This document shows positions 45,504 through 57,892 of a DNA stretch of 64,000 nt, in pieces. Position 1 is the first letter of the stretch; each line of letters opens with the position of its first letter. The translations under genes were made by a program, and so were the position numbers. Source of the DNA: Ehretia macrophylla (taxonomy: Eukaryota > Streptophyta > Magnoliopsida > Boraginales > Ehretiaceae). The notes beneath the pieces were generated by a model. It did not search any database. It was not told the origin of the DNA and worked only from the letters and a program-made list of their open reading frames with translations. Location: contig CM075769.1 in NCBI GenBank assembly GCA_037974665.1, forward strand, positions 25,235,139-25,299,138, given 5' to 3'.

Positions 45504-47188
45504 TGATGTGACTACATTTGCAGCACTCAAACCATGGTATTTGTACTGCATTTGCATCTTAACTCTGGAATAAATGCAACACTTTGATACTTTCAATGCA
45601 ATGTAGGAAAATACTGAAAAGTGAAGAATCAGGCCCGAAATGATCCAAATTGCAAGTCAAGAAGTAAGAATGGGAAAGCATGAGAAGCGGTTGAAGAATG
45701 AAGCTCATAGAAAAGAAACTTGGCTAAAACTAGCACAAAATCGGACTCGAAACATTGACCCAGATGATCTCAAATAGTGACCCATGTCCGTTTTTGGCAA
45801 ATCATATCAGTTTTTCGGGTCGAAACAGCATTTTGAGCACAACGCAGGACTTTTGTCCTGCGCCCGGCGGGGTTTTAGCCAAATTCCAACATTTGGAGGG
45901 TCAAAACAGTGAAAAACGCCCAAAAATGCTGCGGTCAACAATCTGGTCAAAGTCAACAAACGAAAAAAAGTCAACTATTTCAAAATTTTGCCTATAAATA
46001 GAGCTTCAACCTTTTGAGAATTCTTGAGTTAATTTTGGAGTATTATCAATATTTTTGATATAATTCCGAGTTAATTCTAGTTAGTTTTAATTTTAGTTTT
46101 AGTTAATTAAGTAGTAGTAAAATACGGGAGAAGTCCTGCCTAGGTAGCTCTTATTCGGAGAAATTTTGCCCGAATAGCTACTTTTAGGGGGAAGTCCGAC
46201 CCAAGTTGTTATTATTCGGGGGGAGGTTCTGCTTGAATAGCTTTTAATAGGAAAGCTCTTATTCGGGGAAACTCATCTCTAATAGTTCTTATTCAGGGGA
46301 AATTAGCTCCGCCCGAATAGCTATTTTGCGTCGGACCTCTGCTCAAATTTCGGGAATCAGAAATACGCGTTCGTCAATATGGGGGAGCCTTTCTTGACTC
46401 TCCTTTATTTACATAACTTGTATTCATTTATGTCTGAGTAGATTGATATCTAGGGGTGAATATTGTAAATGATCGTATTTTAATATATGGTCTCGGATAT
46501 AGTTTATTCAATTCATATTGCAATGTATGACTTATTTTAATTAAGTATTTCATACGTAATGCTTTTAAGTAGACGTTATGATTGCTTTACTTTTGCTTCA
46601 TAAATATTATACTTGTAGTTAATATTATGAATACATTACTTTAGTGTCATATAATTGTTTTAATCGTGAGTCTATAGGTTGTACCATAGACTCCATGAAA
46701 CTATAGGTTGTACCATAGTTTCTATCTGTAAGGTTAATTCCTTAGTTTAATTTGCCTTGTTGTACTTGGTTAAAATAAGCTAAGTAGATTAACTAGGTCT
46801 ATAGCTTTTAGCTTAACCGGGTGTATGCTTGTAGCTTAAACCCTTGCAGAATTAGATAAACTAAATATCGAGCCTATATTAATTGCGTCATTTACATGTT
46901 CAAACCCCTAGATCACCACCTCTCGTATTCCACTAATACTTAGTATAACTTAGATAATTTAGTTAGTTTAATTTAGTTTACATTTCTCGCACGTTACTCA
47001 AACCTACCTTGCGATTTGTCACTTAAGCGCTTTAACACTTTCACACTACTTCACTAACTTAAACTAACGAGCTTCCCTGTGGTACGATTCCGCACTCAGA
47101 GCACACTACACTACCAAGATCCGTGCACTTGCGGGTATTTTAACTTGGTTATTTTGCACACATTTTAACGCACAACCCGATCGCATCA
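45504..47188 (+). repeat. Athila 5' LTR
   Basis: 1685 bp. TATA box at 45992-46000. Repeated TATTCGGGG/CCCGAATA blocks at about 46150-46325. Two short palindromes (CTATAGGTTGTACCATAG) at about 46672-46725. Confidence 0.95.
45992..46000 (+). promoter_or_regulatory. TATA box of Athila LTR
   Basis: CTATAAATAG matches the plant TATA consensus and is conserved in the 3' LTR at 55471-55480. Transcription probably starts about 30 bases downstream. Confidence 0.75.
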
Positions 47189-47194
47189 AGTTTT

Positions 47195-47212
47195 TGGCGC
47201 CGTTGTCGGGGA
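47195..47212 (+). promoter_or_regulatory. Primer-binding site, tRNA-Asp type
   Basis: TGGCGCCGTTGTCGGGGA differs at one base from the complement of the plant tRNA-Asp 3' end as I recall it. It lies six bases after the LTR end. Confidence 0.85.
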
Positions 47213-47668
47213 AGCACGGTATAGTTTAGTTTTTGATAAAAGTATTTGTGAACTTGTTTAAGTGTTTATTTTATCCGTTTTATTTAAAAATAAAAAAATA
47301 AAAAAATAATAATAAATAAATAAATAAAATAATAAAATAATAAATATATATATATTTTTTTAAAAAAATATTTTTATTTTTATTTTTATTTTTATTTTTT
47401 TTAAAAAAAATTATTTTTATTTTTATTTTTATTTTTAAAAAAATTATTTTTATTTTTTATTTTTATTTTTTATTTTAAAAAAATTAAAAAAATTAAAAAA
47501 AATTTTAAAAAAAAATTTAAAATTTTTAGGAATTTTGATTAATTGGAAGATGAGTCATTTTAATGATTTATCTAATCAATGAGCTTCTATCTATTACTGC
47601 TTGTAAAGTATATTAATAGTTTTTAATCTTGTAATTTTATTTCGTATTTAAAGTTTATAAGTCGTTGT
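47213..47668 (+). other. Athila leader with long A/T low-complexity tract
   Basis: 47285-47530 is almost pure A and T (AATAAA, TTTTTA and long A or T runs). No gene. Slippage-prone sequence, so its length may be unreliable. Confidence 0.8.
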
Positions 47669-50600
47669 ATGCACGGACGTCGTTCTTTGGATCCAGAACT
47701 TGCCCCGTTTGATCCTGAGCTCGAGAAAAATTTGCGTAGGAAGTTAAAATTCCCAATGGCAGATCAAGAAGTAAATATCCCGCCTCTTCCTATAGCTCAG
47801 CCTGTTAATCAACCTGTGAACCAACCGATGACTTTACGTCAACATTTTTCACCAGGTGATTTTGACCCTGAATTTGCCATAGCCCCACCGGCTCTTGGCA
47901 ATATAAATTTTGAGCTCAAAACAGGGACTATTTCAATGCTTCCTTCCTTCTATGGAAAAAGCAATGAAAATCCTCACGCTCACATCGTGCAATTCATTGA
48001 AGCATGCACAACGCTTCACATTCCTAATGTGAGCCGTGAAAATATTCACCTGCGTCTGTTTCCCTTTTCATTGAAAGATAAAGCCAAACAATGGCTAAAT
48101 CATCTAGACGCAGGAGTGATCACTTCTTGGGGAGAACTTATTCGGAAATTTTTACATAGGTTCTTCCCAATGGCTAAGACTACTACTCTGCGAACAGGCA
48201 TCATGACATTCGCACAGTCAGACTTAGAGCCATTTCATGAATCGTGGGAAAAGTTTAACGATCTTAAGAATCAGTGTCCTCATCATGGGTTTGATCGTCC
48301 CGAACTCTTGCATTATTTCTTCAAAGGTCTTACCCCTCATAATAAGATGATAGTTAATGCAATGAGCAATGGAGGTTTCTATAACCTCACAGCGGACGAA
48401 GCTTGGAGAAGAATAGAAAATATTGCTGAAGACTCTCTCCAAAACACTGCTGATGACAGAGAGAGTAAGAGTACCCAAAATCCCCAAAAGAGGGCATTGT
48501 TTGAAGTTAACTCTAGTTCTAATTCCCAATTGACTAACAAAGTAGATGCCCTAGCTCATCAACTAGAAAAATTCATCTCTCTAGGGTCTTCTTCTTCCTC
48601 AGCTCCTCAGATCACGGAAGTTTGTACCGTATGTTCTGCAATAGATCACTCTACTTTAGACTGTCCAATCGGTTCACAATTTCCTGAATTCATGCAAGAA
48701 CAAATCTGTGCCGCCCAAGGATATACAGGGAATTACAATCCATATTCTAACACGTATAATCCAGGCTGGCGAGACAATCCCGCATTTTCGTGGCGACAAG
48801 GGAATCAAGATACTCAGTTTCCTCAACATCAATATCAAAAAAGACAAGGAAACTATGAGCCTCATCAACAAAGTCAGCAAGGAAATGTTGACAATCGATT
48901 CCCTCAACAGCAATATCAGAGGCCACAAAATAATAACCATCCTGGTTACTATCCAGTCCAACAGGACAATCCGTTCAGAACACAACGGAACAATGTCCCA
49001 ACTCTTCCTCCTACACAGTCATCATCTGATGACAAATTTGACAAACTTATGCAAATGTTCCAAGTTCAGCAACAATCTATTGCTAAACTTGAAGGACAAA
49101 TCGGGCAGATGGCCCAAACTTTAAGTAAGAGAGACGAGGGTAAGCTTCCATCTCAGACCGTGGTAAATCCACGAGGACAGTGTAGTACTGTCCAAACTGA
49201 GACAGTACAAGAACAGGCCAAGGCTATAGTTACCCTTAGGAGTGGGAAAACCATTGATAACCAAGTTAGAGTAAAGGTTAGGGATGTTCCAGAAGAAATT
49301 GAGGAATTAGAGGAATCTGAGATTGAGGTTTTAAGCAAAGATGTTAAAGATTGCCGTAGGAATAAAAACCTAACGGTGGAGCCTATAGTTGAACCATCCT
49401 CACGAGCACCTTTTCCCACAGCTCTGTCCCGTCCAAAGCCGACTGATGATCCTAAACAACTCAAGGTCTTAGAGCATCTGAAAGATATTAAGATCAATTT
49501 GCCATTAGTTGAAGTAATACAACAGATTCCAGCCTATGCCAAATTTCTAAAGGATTTATGTGTGAAAAAGAGACGGACCAACTCCATTCCTAAGAAGGTC
49601 CGTCTTACTGAAAAGGTTAGCAATATCTGCACTAGAGGACTGCCTCAGAAGTGCAGTGACCCAGGAGCTTTCACCATTCCATGCTTAATTAATGACCAAC
49701 GCATAGAAAGCGCCTTGCTAGACTTAGGATCTAGTGTTAACCTCATCCCTCACACAGTCTACCAAATGTTAGGTCTTGGAGTGTTAACACCGACTAATGT
49801 GACCCTCCAATTGGCAGATAGATCTGAGCGACGACCTCGAGGTGTTGTGGAAGATGTGATTATTAGAGTAGGAGAATTCTTATTCCCAGTGGACTTCATT
49901 GTGTTAGATATGGACTTAGGCCCTGATAACAAAAATACCACTCCCGTTTTACTAGGCAGACCATTCCTAGCAACAGCTGATGCTGTTATCTATTGTAGGA
50001 CGGGTATGATAGAACTAACATTTGGGAACATGAGAACTAAGCTAAGGGTTGCTGATGCAGCCAACAAATTGAATCAAGATGAGGAAGAAGAATGCTTCCA
50101 TGTTGATACCATTGACTCATGTATAGATGAGTTTGCCCAATTGATTCTAACTCCTAATCAAGAAATAGCTGAGTTAGAACGACTTTTGTATGAATGCGAC
50201 ATTTCTACTGAAATTGTCGCCTCTGCTTCCATTATTGTTGATCCAAATAAGGACGATCAAGTAACAACTTATTTCCCTGAAGTTTCAGAATGTCCCACAA
50301 TTGAGTCCCTACCAGTTTTGGAACTCAAAACCTTGCCCCAACATCTTAAGTATGCCTACTTAGGACCTGATGAGACTCTTCCAGTCATCATTGCCTCGGA
50401 TTTGACTCCCGAGCATGAAGACAAACTGTTAAAAGTCCTAAGTACCCATAAACAGGCGATAGGTTGGACGATTTCTGACTTGAAAGGCATTGATCCCTCT
50501 GTGTGTATGCACAAAATTCATCTCGAGGAAGGAGTTACTCCTTCTCGAGAATTTCAGAGAAGACTAAACCCAAAGATGGGTGATGTCGTCCACAAGGAGA

Positions 50601-53227
50601 TCATTAAGTTGCTTGATGCGGGTATTATATACCCAATTTCTGATAGTCCATGGGTAAGTCCGGTTCAAGTGGTACCGAAGAAATCTGGGATTACTGTGGT
50701 TCCAAATGATAAAGGTGAGCTAATTTCTACACGCACCACAACAGGGTGGCGTGTATGCATTGACTATAGAAAGCTCAATTCCAAAACAAGGAAAGACCAC
50801 TTCCCTTTACCCTTTCTTGACCAAGTCCTAGATAGAATAGCCAGACAAGGCTACTACTGCTTTCTGGATGGGTATTCGGGATATAACCAAATCCCAGTCT
50901 TTCCTGAAGATCAGGAAAAGACTACATTCACATGCCCTTATGGGACCTTTGCGTTCCGACGCATGCCTTTCGGTCTTTGCAATGCTCCTGCGACGTTTCA
51001 AAGATGTGTGATGGCTCTTTTCTCAGACATGATCGAAAAGTTCATGGAAGTCTTTATGGATGACTTCTCAGTATTTGGAACTACCTTCGACGAGTGCCTC
51101 ACACACCTTTCTCTAGTGTTAGACCGATGCGTTGAAACAAATTTGGTTCTAAGTTGGGAAAAGAGCCACTTTATGGTTAGGCAAGGTATAGTTCTGGGTC
51201 ATGTTGTTACACATGATGGAATCCATGTGGACCCAGCCAAAGTCGAGCTAATAGAAAAGCTGCCCGCACCCAAGACGGTGCGTGATATCCGATCATTCCT
51301 TGGTCACGCCGGTTTTTATCGACGTTTCATCAAGGATTTCAGCCATTTAGCCCGACCACTTTCTAGTCTTCTAGCAAATGATACTAAGTTCAAATTTGAT
51401 GACAAGTGCTCAGAAGCTTTTGAGAAACTTAAATCCTTACTATCCTCTGCTCCTATCATCCAACCTCCTGACTACAGTCTCCCCTTTGAGATAATGTGCG
51501 ATGCATCAGACTATGCAGTGGGAGCTGTATTAGGATAGCGTAGGGATAAACTACCTACCGTGATATATTATGCCAGCAAAACCTTGGACGATGCACAAAA
51601 GAACTATTCAACCACTGAAAAGGAATTGCTGGCTGTAGTCTTCTCATTGGACAAATTCAGATCTTACATCCTAGGATCCAAAGTAATAGTATACACGGAC
51701 CACGCAGCTTTGCGGTATTTACTGACCAAAAAGGATACAAAGCCCCGTCTAATCCGTTGGCTATTACTCCTTCAAGAGTTTGACCTTGAGATCAAGGACA
51801 AGAAAGGAAGCGAGAATTCTGTCGCCGATCATCTATCACGTCTTATACGTGATTCTCCTATTGACTCTTTGCCTTTCAAAGACACGTTCCCTGATGAACA
51901 ACTTTTTGCCATCTCACATAAAACCCCGTGGTATGCCCACTTTGTCAATTATTTGGCTGCCCAAGAATTTCCAACTCATTGGGGTAAAAGAGAAAAGGAA
52001 CGGTTCAGGGCACAAGTCAAGTACTTTATCTGGGAAGATCCCTATCTTTTCAAGATTTGTGTCGATCAAGTCATTAGGAGATGTGTACCTGAGGAAGAAT
52101 TTGACAGTATACTCCAATTCTGCCACTCTGAAGCATGTGGTGGACATTTTGGAGGAAAAAGGACGGCTGCCAAAGTTCTTCAAAGTGGGTTCTTCTGGCC
52201 CACTCTTTTCAAAGATGCCCAGCAAATGTGTAAAAATTGCCCACAATGTCAACAAGCTGGCTCTATTTCAAGAAGGGACATGATGCCCCTTACACCCATC
52301 CTCATTTGTGAAATATTCGATGTGTGGGGTATAGACTTTATGGGTCCCTTCCCTCCTTCCTCAGGCTATTCTTATATTCTTGTTGGTGTGGACTATGTGT
52401 CCAAGTGGGTAGAAGCAGTGGCAACCCGAACCAATGACCACAAAGTTGTGGTCAAGTTCATTAAAGAGAATATATTTTCTCGATTTGGGGTGCCACGTGT
52501 GCTTATAAGTGACGGAGGACAGCATTTCCGTCACAGGACACTAGAAGCCTTATTGAGAAAATACTCTGTCCACCATAAGATAGCAACGCCTTACCACCCA
52601 CAAACAAGTGGGCAAGTAGAGGTATCAAATAGGGAGATTAAGTCAATTCTTCAGAAAACGGTTAGGCCCGATCGCAAAGATTGGTCAAGTCGTCTGCATG
52701 ACGCATTATGGGCCTACCGTACTGCTTTCAAAACTCCCATCGGTATGTCCCCGTATAGATTAGTATACGGTAAAGCTTGCCACCTTCCTGTTGAATTAGA
52801 GCATAAAGCCTATTGGGCTATTAAGGCCCTGAACTTTGACTTACAACAGGCAGGTGAAGGTAAGAAGTTGGCGTTGAGTGAACTGGAAGAGCTTCGTTTT
52901 GAAGCTTATGAGAATGCCAAGCTCTACAAAGAGAGAATGAAGAGGATTCATGATAGATCTATTTTAAGAAAAACTTTCTCTCCTTCTGATAAAGTTTTGT
53001 TGTTTAACTCCAAATTGAAGTTCTTCCCAGGAAAGTTAAGAACAAGATGGGATGGTCCTTATGAAGTGGTTAAAGTATATCCTTCTGGAGTTATCTTAAT
53101 TAAAAATCTCACAGATGGGCATGTCATCACAGTCAATGGACAAAGATTGAAACATGCATTCAATCCAAATATGGTTCCTTATGAAGTTGAATCTGTAGAA
53201 CTTCAGGACCTTGCAGGCATTCCATAA
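47669..53227 (+). CDS. Athila gag-pol polyprotein, open except for one stop
   Basis: ATG 47669 to TAA 53225-53227, 1,852 residues with one premature TAG at 51536-51538. Gag: an INFELK...LPSFYGK region, then [15 protein letters not shown] (about residues 130-144). Zinc knuckle CX2CX4HX4C at about 319-332, then a long Gln/Asn/Pro-rich linker. Protease motif LLDLGSSVN (about 684-692, the Athila-type DLG variant). RT with FMDD at 1129-1132. RNase H ([13 protein letters not shown]), where the stop lies just after the motif. Integrase: HHCC finger ([10 protein letters not shown]...CKNCPQC) and catalytic blocks [27 protein letters not shown]. No chromodomain is seen, as expected for Athila. The protein would form the particle and carry out reverse transcription and integration. 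The stop removes RNase H and integrase unless read through. Confidence 0.95.
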
Positions 53228-54982
53228 ATGAGATTCTACCAAGCTAAAGGCATTACAACTCAGCACAACCGTCTGGCTGAAGACGTTAAACTTAGCGCTA
53301 CTAGGAGGCAACCTAGATTTTTAAAATGCTTATATATGTTTATTTTCCTTTGTCTGTGTGATTTTATGATTTCTTTAGTCCTCTGTATTTACTTTGTTTA
53401 TGTATTTATAGATAACTCTTGAACCCCAGAAAAGAGGTTAAATGGTCTGGGTAGTTAAATTATTTGCTTAATATATTAGTTATTTTCCGTGACCATATTT
53501 CTTTGTGATTTTTCCCCTATATATTTGTTTGACTATTTTTATTTTTAGTATAGCTAACTTTTATTTTTGCTGTGTTGATGATAATATGTAAAATGCTGTG
53601 TCTACTAATCTTTAATTGCAGAATGATACATCTTTTGGCAAAAGTTAGTAGAAAGGCTTTGACATCAACATAAAAATGCTTCACATCAGGTGATATCTTT
53701 CCTTACTACATTTCCCTTTATACCTGATCAACATGCGCTGTAGAGTAAGCAAACCATAGGTTTGGGGATGTAGCATTTGTCATTATATTCTTTCTTGCAT
53801 ATTATACTCTCACTGTCTTACATTGTTATTTGCTTGAGGACAAGCAAAGTTTCGGTGTGGGGGTGCGTATATTTCATGAAAATCTTTTTCAAAATATGCA
53901 AGAAATACACTATTTGTGTTCATGAGAAAGAGTATTTGCTATCTTACTTATTTAAAGAAAGATGATTTAGATGATTTGAGAACTTTTATTGTTAGCTATG
54001 TATTGTGAAAAACTCTGAGGAAACTCTATAAGAAAAACTTTAGGGTATTGTATTCATGAGTAAACCTAGTTGTTCTTCTTTTCTTCAATTGATAGTTATG
54101 TGATTATGAAAGGACTGAAATAGGATTACCGTTTGTTATAAGAACTTCTTGTGATTGAAACCTGAACCCTTATGCCATGTCTGTACAGTATGTTATGTTA
54201 TTATGTGTGTATGTACACTTTGAAAAAAAAAAAAAAAAGAAGAAAAAAAAAAACAATGAAAAAAAAATAGAAAAAAAAAAGAGTTGTACATACCTTTACT
54301 GTTGAATAAACTTTTTGGTGTAAATATGTTGTAAATCTCTAAGCACCACTATCCTAGACATTGTAATTTGGGATATGTGCTATAGTGTAAGGTTTCGAGC
54401 CTGGATATCTCGGGTGATTAAGGCACGTAGGGGTCCCTTTGAAACCTGGCAACCTCAGTCATAATGGCAGGGGATTGTTGGCCTTAAAGCCCCCTATATG
54501 GGATATTCAGAAAGCAAAGGAAACTGAACACTATATAGATGTATTATTAGTTGTACTTTTATATTTCTGGCAAATGTTAAAGGGTTAATGCATGATCAAG
54601 AGTTTGATTACAAATGTAGGTAAGAATATCAAGGTCCAATCTGTTTGCATAACTTGAAAGTTGAGAATTGTATGAACTTAATATGCTTAGTTTACTTCTA
54701 AATATGTACCCCGAAGCAATCAATAGTCGATCTCCAATAAGAGTACTTATTTGAGAAAAATTTGCAAAAGGTTCTCTTATCATGTTTATCATTAATTGCT
54801 GAATAGGTTTAAGATAGTAGATTGCATTTCTCATGAGTTATTTTTGGAATGTGTTTGACAAAAATTTAGGATAGATTTTTGCATATGTTTTTGACTTGTA
54901 AAAATTATGCAAAAATTCACTTTCACATCTGTTTTAAAGACAGTCTTGCTTGAGGACAAGCAATGTTTAGGTTTGGGGATGT
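53228..54982 (+). other. Athila 3' non-coding region (no envelope-like gene)
   Basis: Short remnants only. Just after pol a frame reads HNRLAEDVKLSATRRQPRF, an Athila-like tail as I recall. A near-pure A tract lies at 54223-54280. Three polypurine-like motifs lie at 53758-53774, 53832-53866 and 54948-54982. No signal peptide plus transmembrane frame is found. Confidence 0.65.
54948..54982 (+). promoter_or_regulatory. Athila polypurine tract region
   Basis: 'gcttgaggacaagcaa' followed by GGTTTGGGGATGT directly abuts the 3' LTR start TGATGTG at 54983. The same 16-base lead-in occurs at 53832. Confidence 0.75.
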
Positions 54983-56667
54983 TGATGTGACTACATTTGC
55001 AGCACTCAAACCATGGTATTTGTACTGCATTTGCATCTTAACTCTGGAATAAATGCAACACTTTGATACTTTCAATGCAATGTAGGAAAATACTGAAAAG
55101 TGAAGAATCAGGCCCGAAACGATCCAAATTGCAAGTCAAGAAGTAAGAATGGGAAAGCATGAGAAGCGGTTGAAGAATGAAGCTCATAGAAAAGAAACTT
55201 GGCTAAAACTAGCACAAAATCAGACTCGGAACATTGACCCAGATGATCTCAAATAGTGACCCATGTCCGTTTTTGGCAAATCATATCAGTTTTTCGGGTA
55301 GAAACAGCATTCTGAGCACAACGCAGGACTTTTGTCCTGCGCGCGGCGTGATTTTAGCCAAATTCCATCGTTTGGAGGGTCAAAACAGTGAAAAACGCCC
55401 AAAAATGCTGCGGTCAACAATCTGGTCAAAGTCAACAAATGAAAAAAAGTCAACTATTTCAGAATTTTGCCTATAAATAGAGCTTCAACCCTTTGAGAAT
55501 TCTTGAGTTAATTTTGGAGTATTATCAATATTTTTGATATAATTCCGAGTTAATTCTAGTTAGTTTTAATTTTAGTTTTAGTTAATTAAGTAGTAGTAGA
55601 ATACGGGAGAAGTCCTGCCTAGGTAGCTCTTATTCGGAGAAATTTTGCCCGAATAGCTACTTTTAGGGGGATGTCCGACCCAATTTGTTATTATTCGGGG
55701 GAGGTTCTGCCTGAATAGCTTTTAATAGGAAAGCTCTTATTCGGGGGAAACTCATCTCTAATAGTTCTTATTCAGGGGAAATTAGCTCCGCCCGAATAGC
55801 TATTTTGCGTCGGACCTCTGCTCAAATTTCGGGAATCAGAAATACGCGTTCGTCAATATGGGGGAGCCTTTCTTGACTCTCTTTTATTTACATAACTTGT
55901 ATTCATTTATGTTTGAGTAGATTGATATCTAGGGGTGAATATTGTAAATGATCGTATTTTAATATATGGTCTCGGATATAGTTTATTCAATTCATATTGC
56001 AATGTATGACTTGTTTTAATTAAGTATTTCATACGTAATGCTTTTAAGTAGACGTTATGATTGCTTTACTTTTGCTTCATAAATATTATACTTGTAGTTA
56101 ATATTATGAATACATTACTTTAGTGTCATATAATTGTTTTAATCGTGAGTCTATAGGTTGTACCATAGACTCCATGAAACTATAGGTTATACCATAGTTT
56201 CTATCTGTAAGGTTAATTCCTTAGTTTAATTTGCCTTGTTGTACTTGGTTAAAATAAGCTAAGTAGATTAACTAGGTCTATAGCTTTTAGCTTAACCGGG
56301 TGTATGCTTGTAGCTTAAACCCTTGCAGAATTAGATAAACTAGATATCGAGCCTATATTAATTGCGTCATTTACATGTTCAAACCCCTAGATCACCACCT
56401 CTCGTATTCCACTAATACTTAGTATAACTTAGATAATTTAGTTAGTTTAATTTAGTTTACATTTCTCGCACGTTACTCAAACCTACCTTGCGATTTGTCA
56501 CTTAAGCGCTTTAACACTTTCACACTACTTCACTAACTTAAACTAGCGAGCTTCCCTGTGGTACGATTCCGCACTCAGAGCACACTACACTACAAAGATC
56601 CGTGCACTTGCGGGTATTTTAACTTGGTTATTTTGCACACATTTTAACGCACAACCCGATCACATCA
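54983..56667 (+). repeat. Athila 3' LTR
   Basis: 1685 bp, about 98.5% identical to the 5' LTR. It ends ACATCA and is followed by GGCAT. Confidence 0.95.
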
Positions 56668-56672
56668 GGCAT

Positions 56673-57892
56673 CTAGACATTTAATTTCAGTTTACATGCA
56701 GAGTCTATAAACAATAAACATCAACCATATAATCCACGCCAGGAACACATCTAATCATGCATAAATATCCCACCGAAATCAATAACAAGTGCTAATAAGT
56801 AAAGAGTATGATTAATAACTTTTGTGTTGGCTTGTATACAAAACACACACACGAGTTATATGTCTGGAATATGGCTGGAAAATTCCTCGAAGCCATGAAA
56901 AGTCCTCCAAGGCACGAGTACTCCAAATCTTCTCCCCTATTCCAACTTCCTTGAGAATGGCAATGAAAACTTGTGGGATTTTTCATCGCTGCCTTTCTTA
57001 CTAACTATGGTCGTGTATTGTATGTATGTGTATGTAGAGTGTGGAGTGTAGAATGGTTTAGGCAGCCCATCTATTGCTAGTTAGGTGATAATAGTGTAGT
57101 GTCCTAGTTAGATTAGATAACTACCTCTTGATTTTTTTATCAATTATCTTGGAGATAATTCACATTATCACTTAATTAATAAAATACATATAACTATCTC
57201 TTCCAATAAAATCTATCCATATGCCTATACAAGTCTTTCACTCATAAGAGTGTGTCTGGTACATGCTATCTGGACATGCTACACAAGGACAAACATTCTT
57301 GTCCTAAAGAATGCTTCTTGTCCTAATGTCCAGGTCTTTCCAAATTGAGTTGTTCTGTTCCTAAATAGCAAACCATACTCAATTTACACATACACGCCAA
57401 AATAAGAAAGTCACAATTTGCCACAAAGTGAAAGTGGCTAGGAGAGGGACTCGAAGACATAGTTGTTGTGGCTTCAAAATGACCAAAACACCCCTACTAG
57501 GCACTAGCAATATTTGGACCATTTTAACCTTAATTTATTTCACTAAAGAGTTAGGGTTACACTCTATGACAACTAATAAACTTCCTTAGGAGGTTTTGTC
57601 TTTTCCTTACTAAGTATAAGTGACCGAAATGCTCCTCTATGTTTTATCCATAATCAAGAGCAGGTCCTACATTAATACCATCATACCGTCTTTGATTACA
57701 ACTAAACCTCATTCCTATAATCAGTGTTCAAATATTATTCCCTTATTTCTAGGAGAGACCCACAAGTATAGTATCTAATATAGCCATAGTTATATTACTA
57801 AGCACTTAGATTCAGACGATTATATAGATAACTCCAAGTGAATAGCTTATTATCAATTAAGATAGTCATAGAATCATGACTCATATACACGC
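56673..57892. other. Sequence between Athila and second Tekay copy, LTR-like
   Basis: No gene recognised. GT-rich text at 57010-57050 and TA-rich stretches resemble the transcription-start zone of an LTR, consistent with a minus-strand LTR interrupted by the Athila (see 45466). A far boundary could not be found. Confidence 0.3.

Larger units (their letters stand above)
45504..56667 (+). mobile_element. Complete Athila-type Ty3/gypsy retrotransposon
   Basis: LTRs 45504-47188 and 54983-56667 (1685 bp each, TGATGTGACT...CGCATCA or CACATCA) differ at about 25 positions plus two 1-bp indels. The target duplication GGCAT (45499-45503, 56668-56672) is perfect. The primer site TGGCGCCGTTGTCGGGGA (47195-47212) is of the tRNA-Asp type usual for Athila, with one mismatch. 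A single gag-pol frame at 47669-53227 has one stop. The 1.75 kb between pol and the 3' LTR, where some Athila carry an envelope-like gene, contains no such gene. The element appears young and nearly intact. Confidence 0.95.

Noticed and set aside
48224-49497. Open frames opposite or overlapping Athila gag-pol
   Set aside because: They are shadows of the sense coding sequence in other frames.
53228-54982. Envelope-like gene of Athila
   Set aside because: Only short frames, no convincing signal peptide or transmembrane arrangement, and long A tracts. The region is non-coding as it stands.
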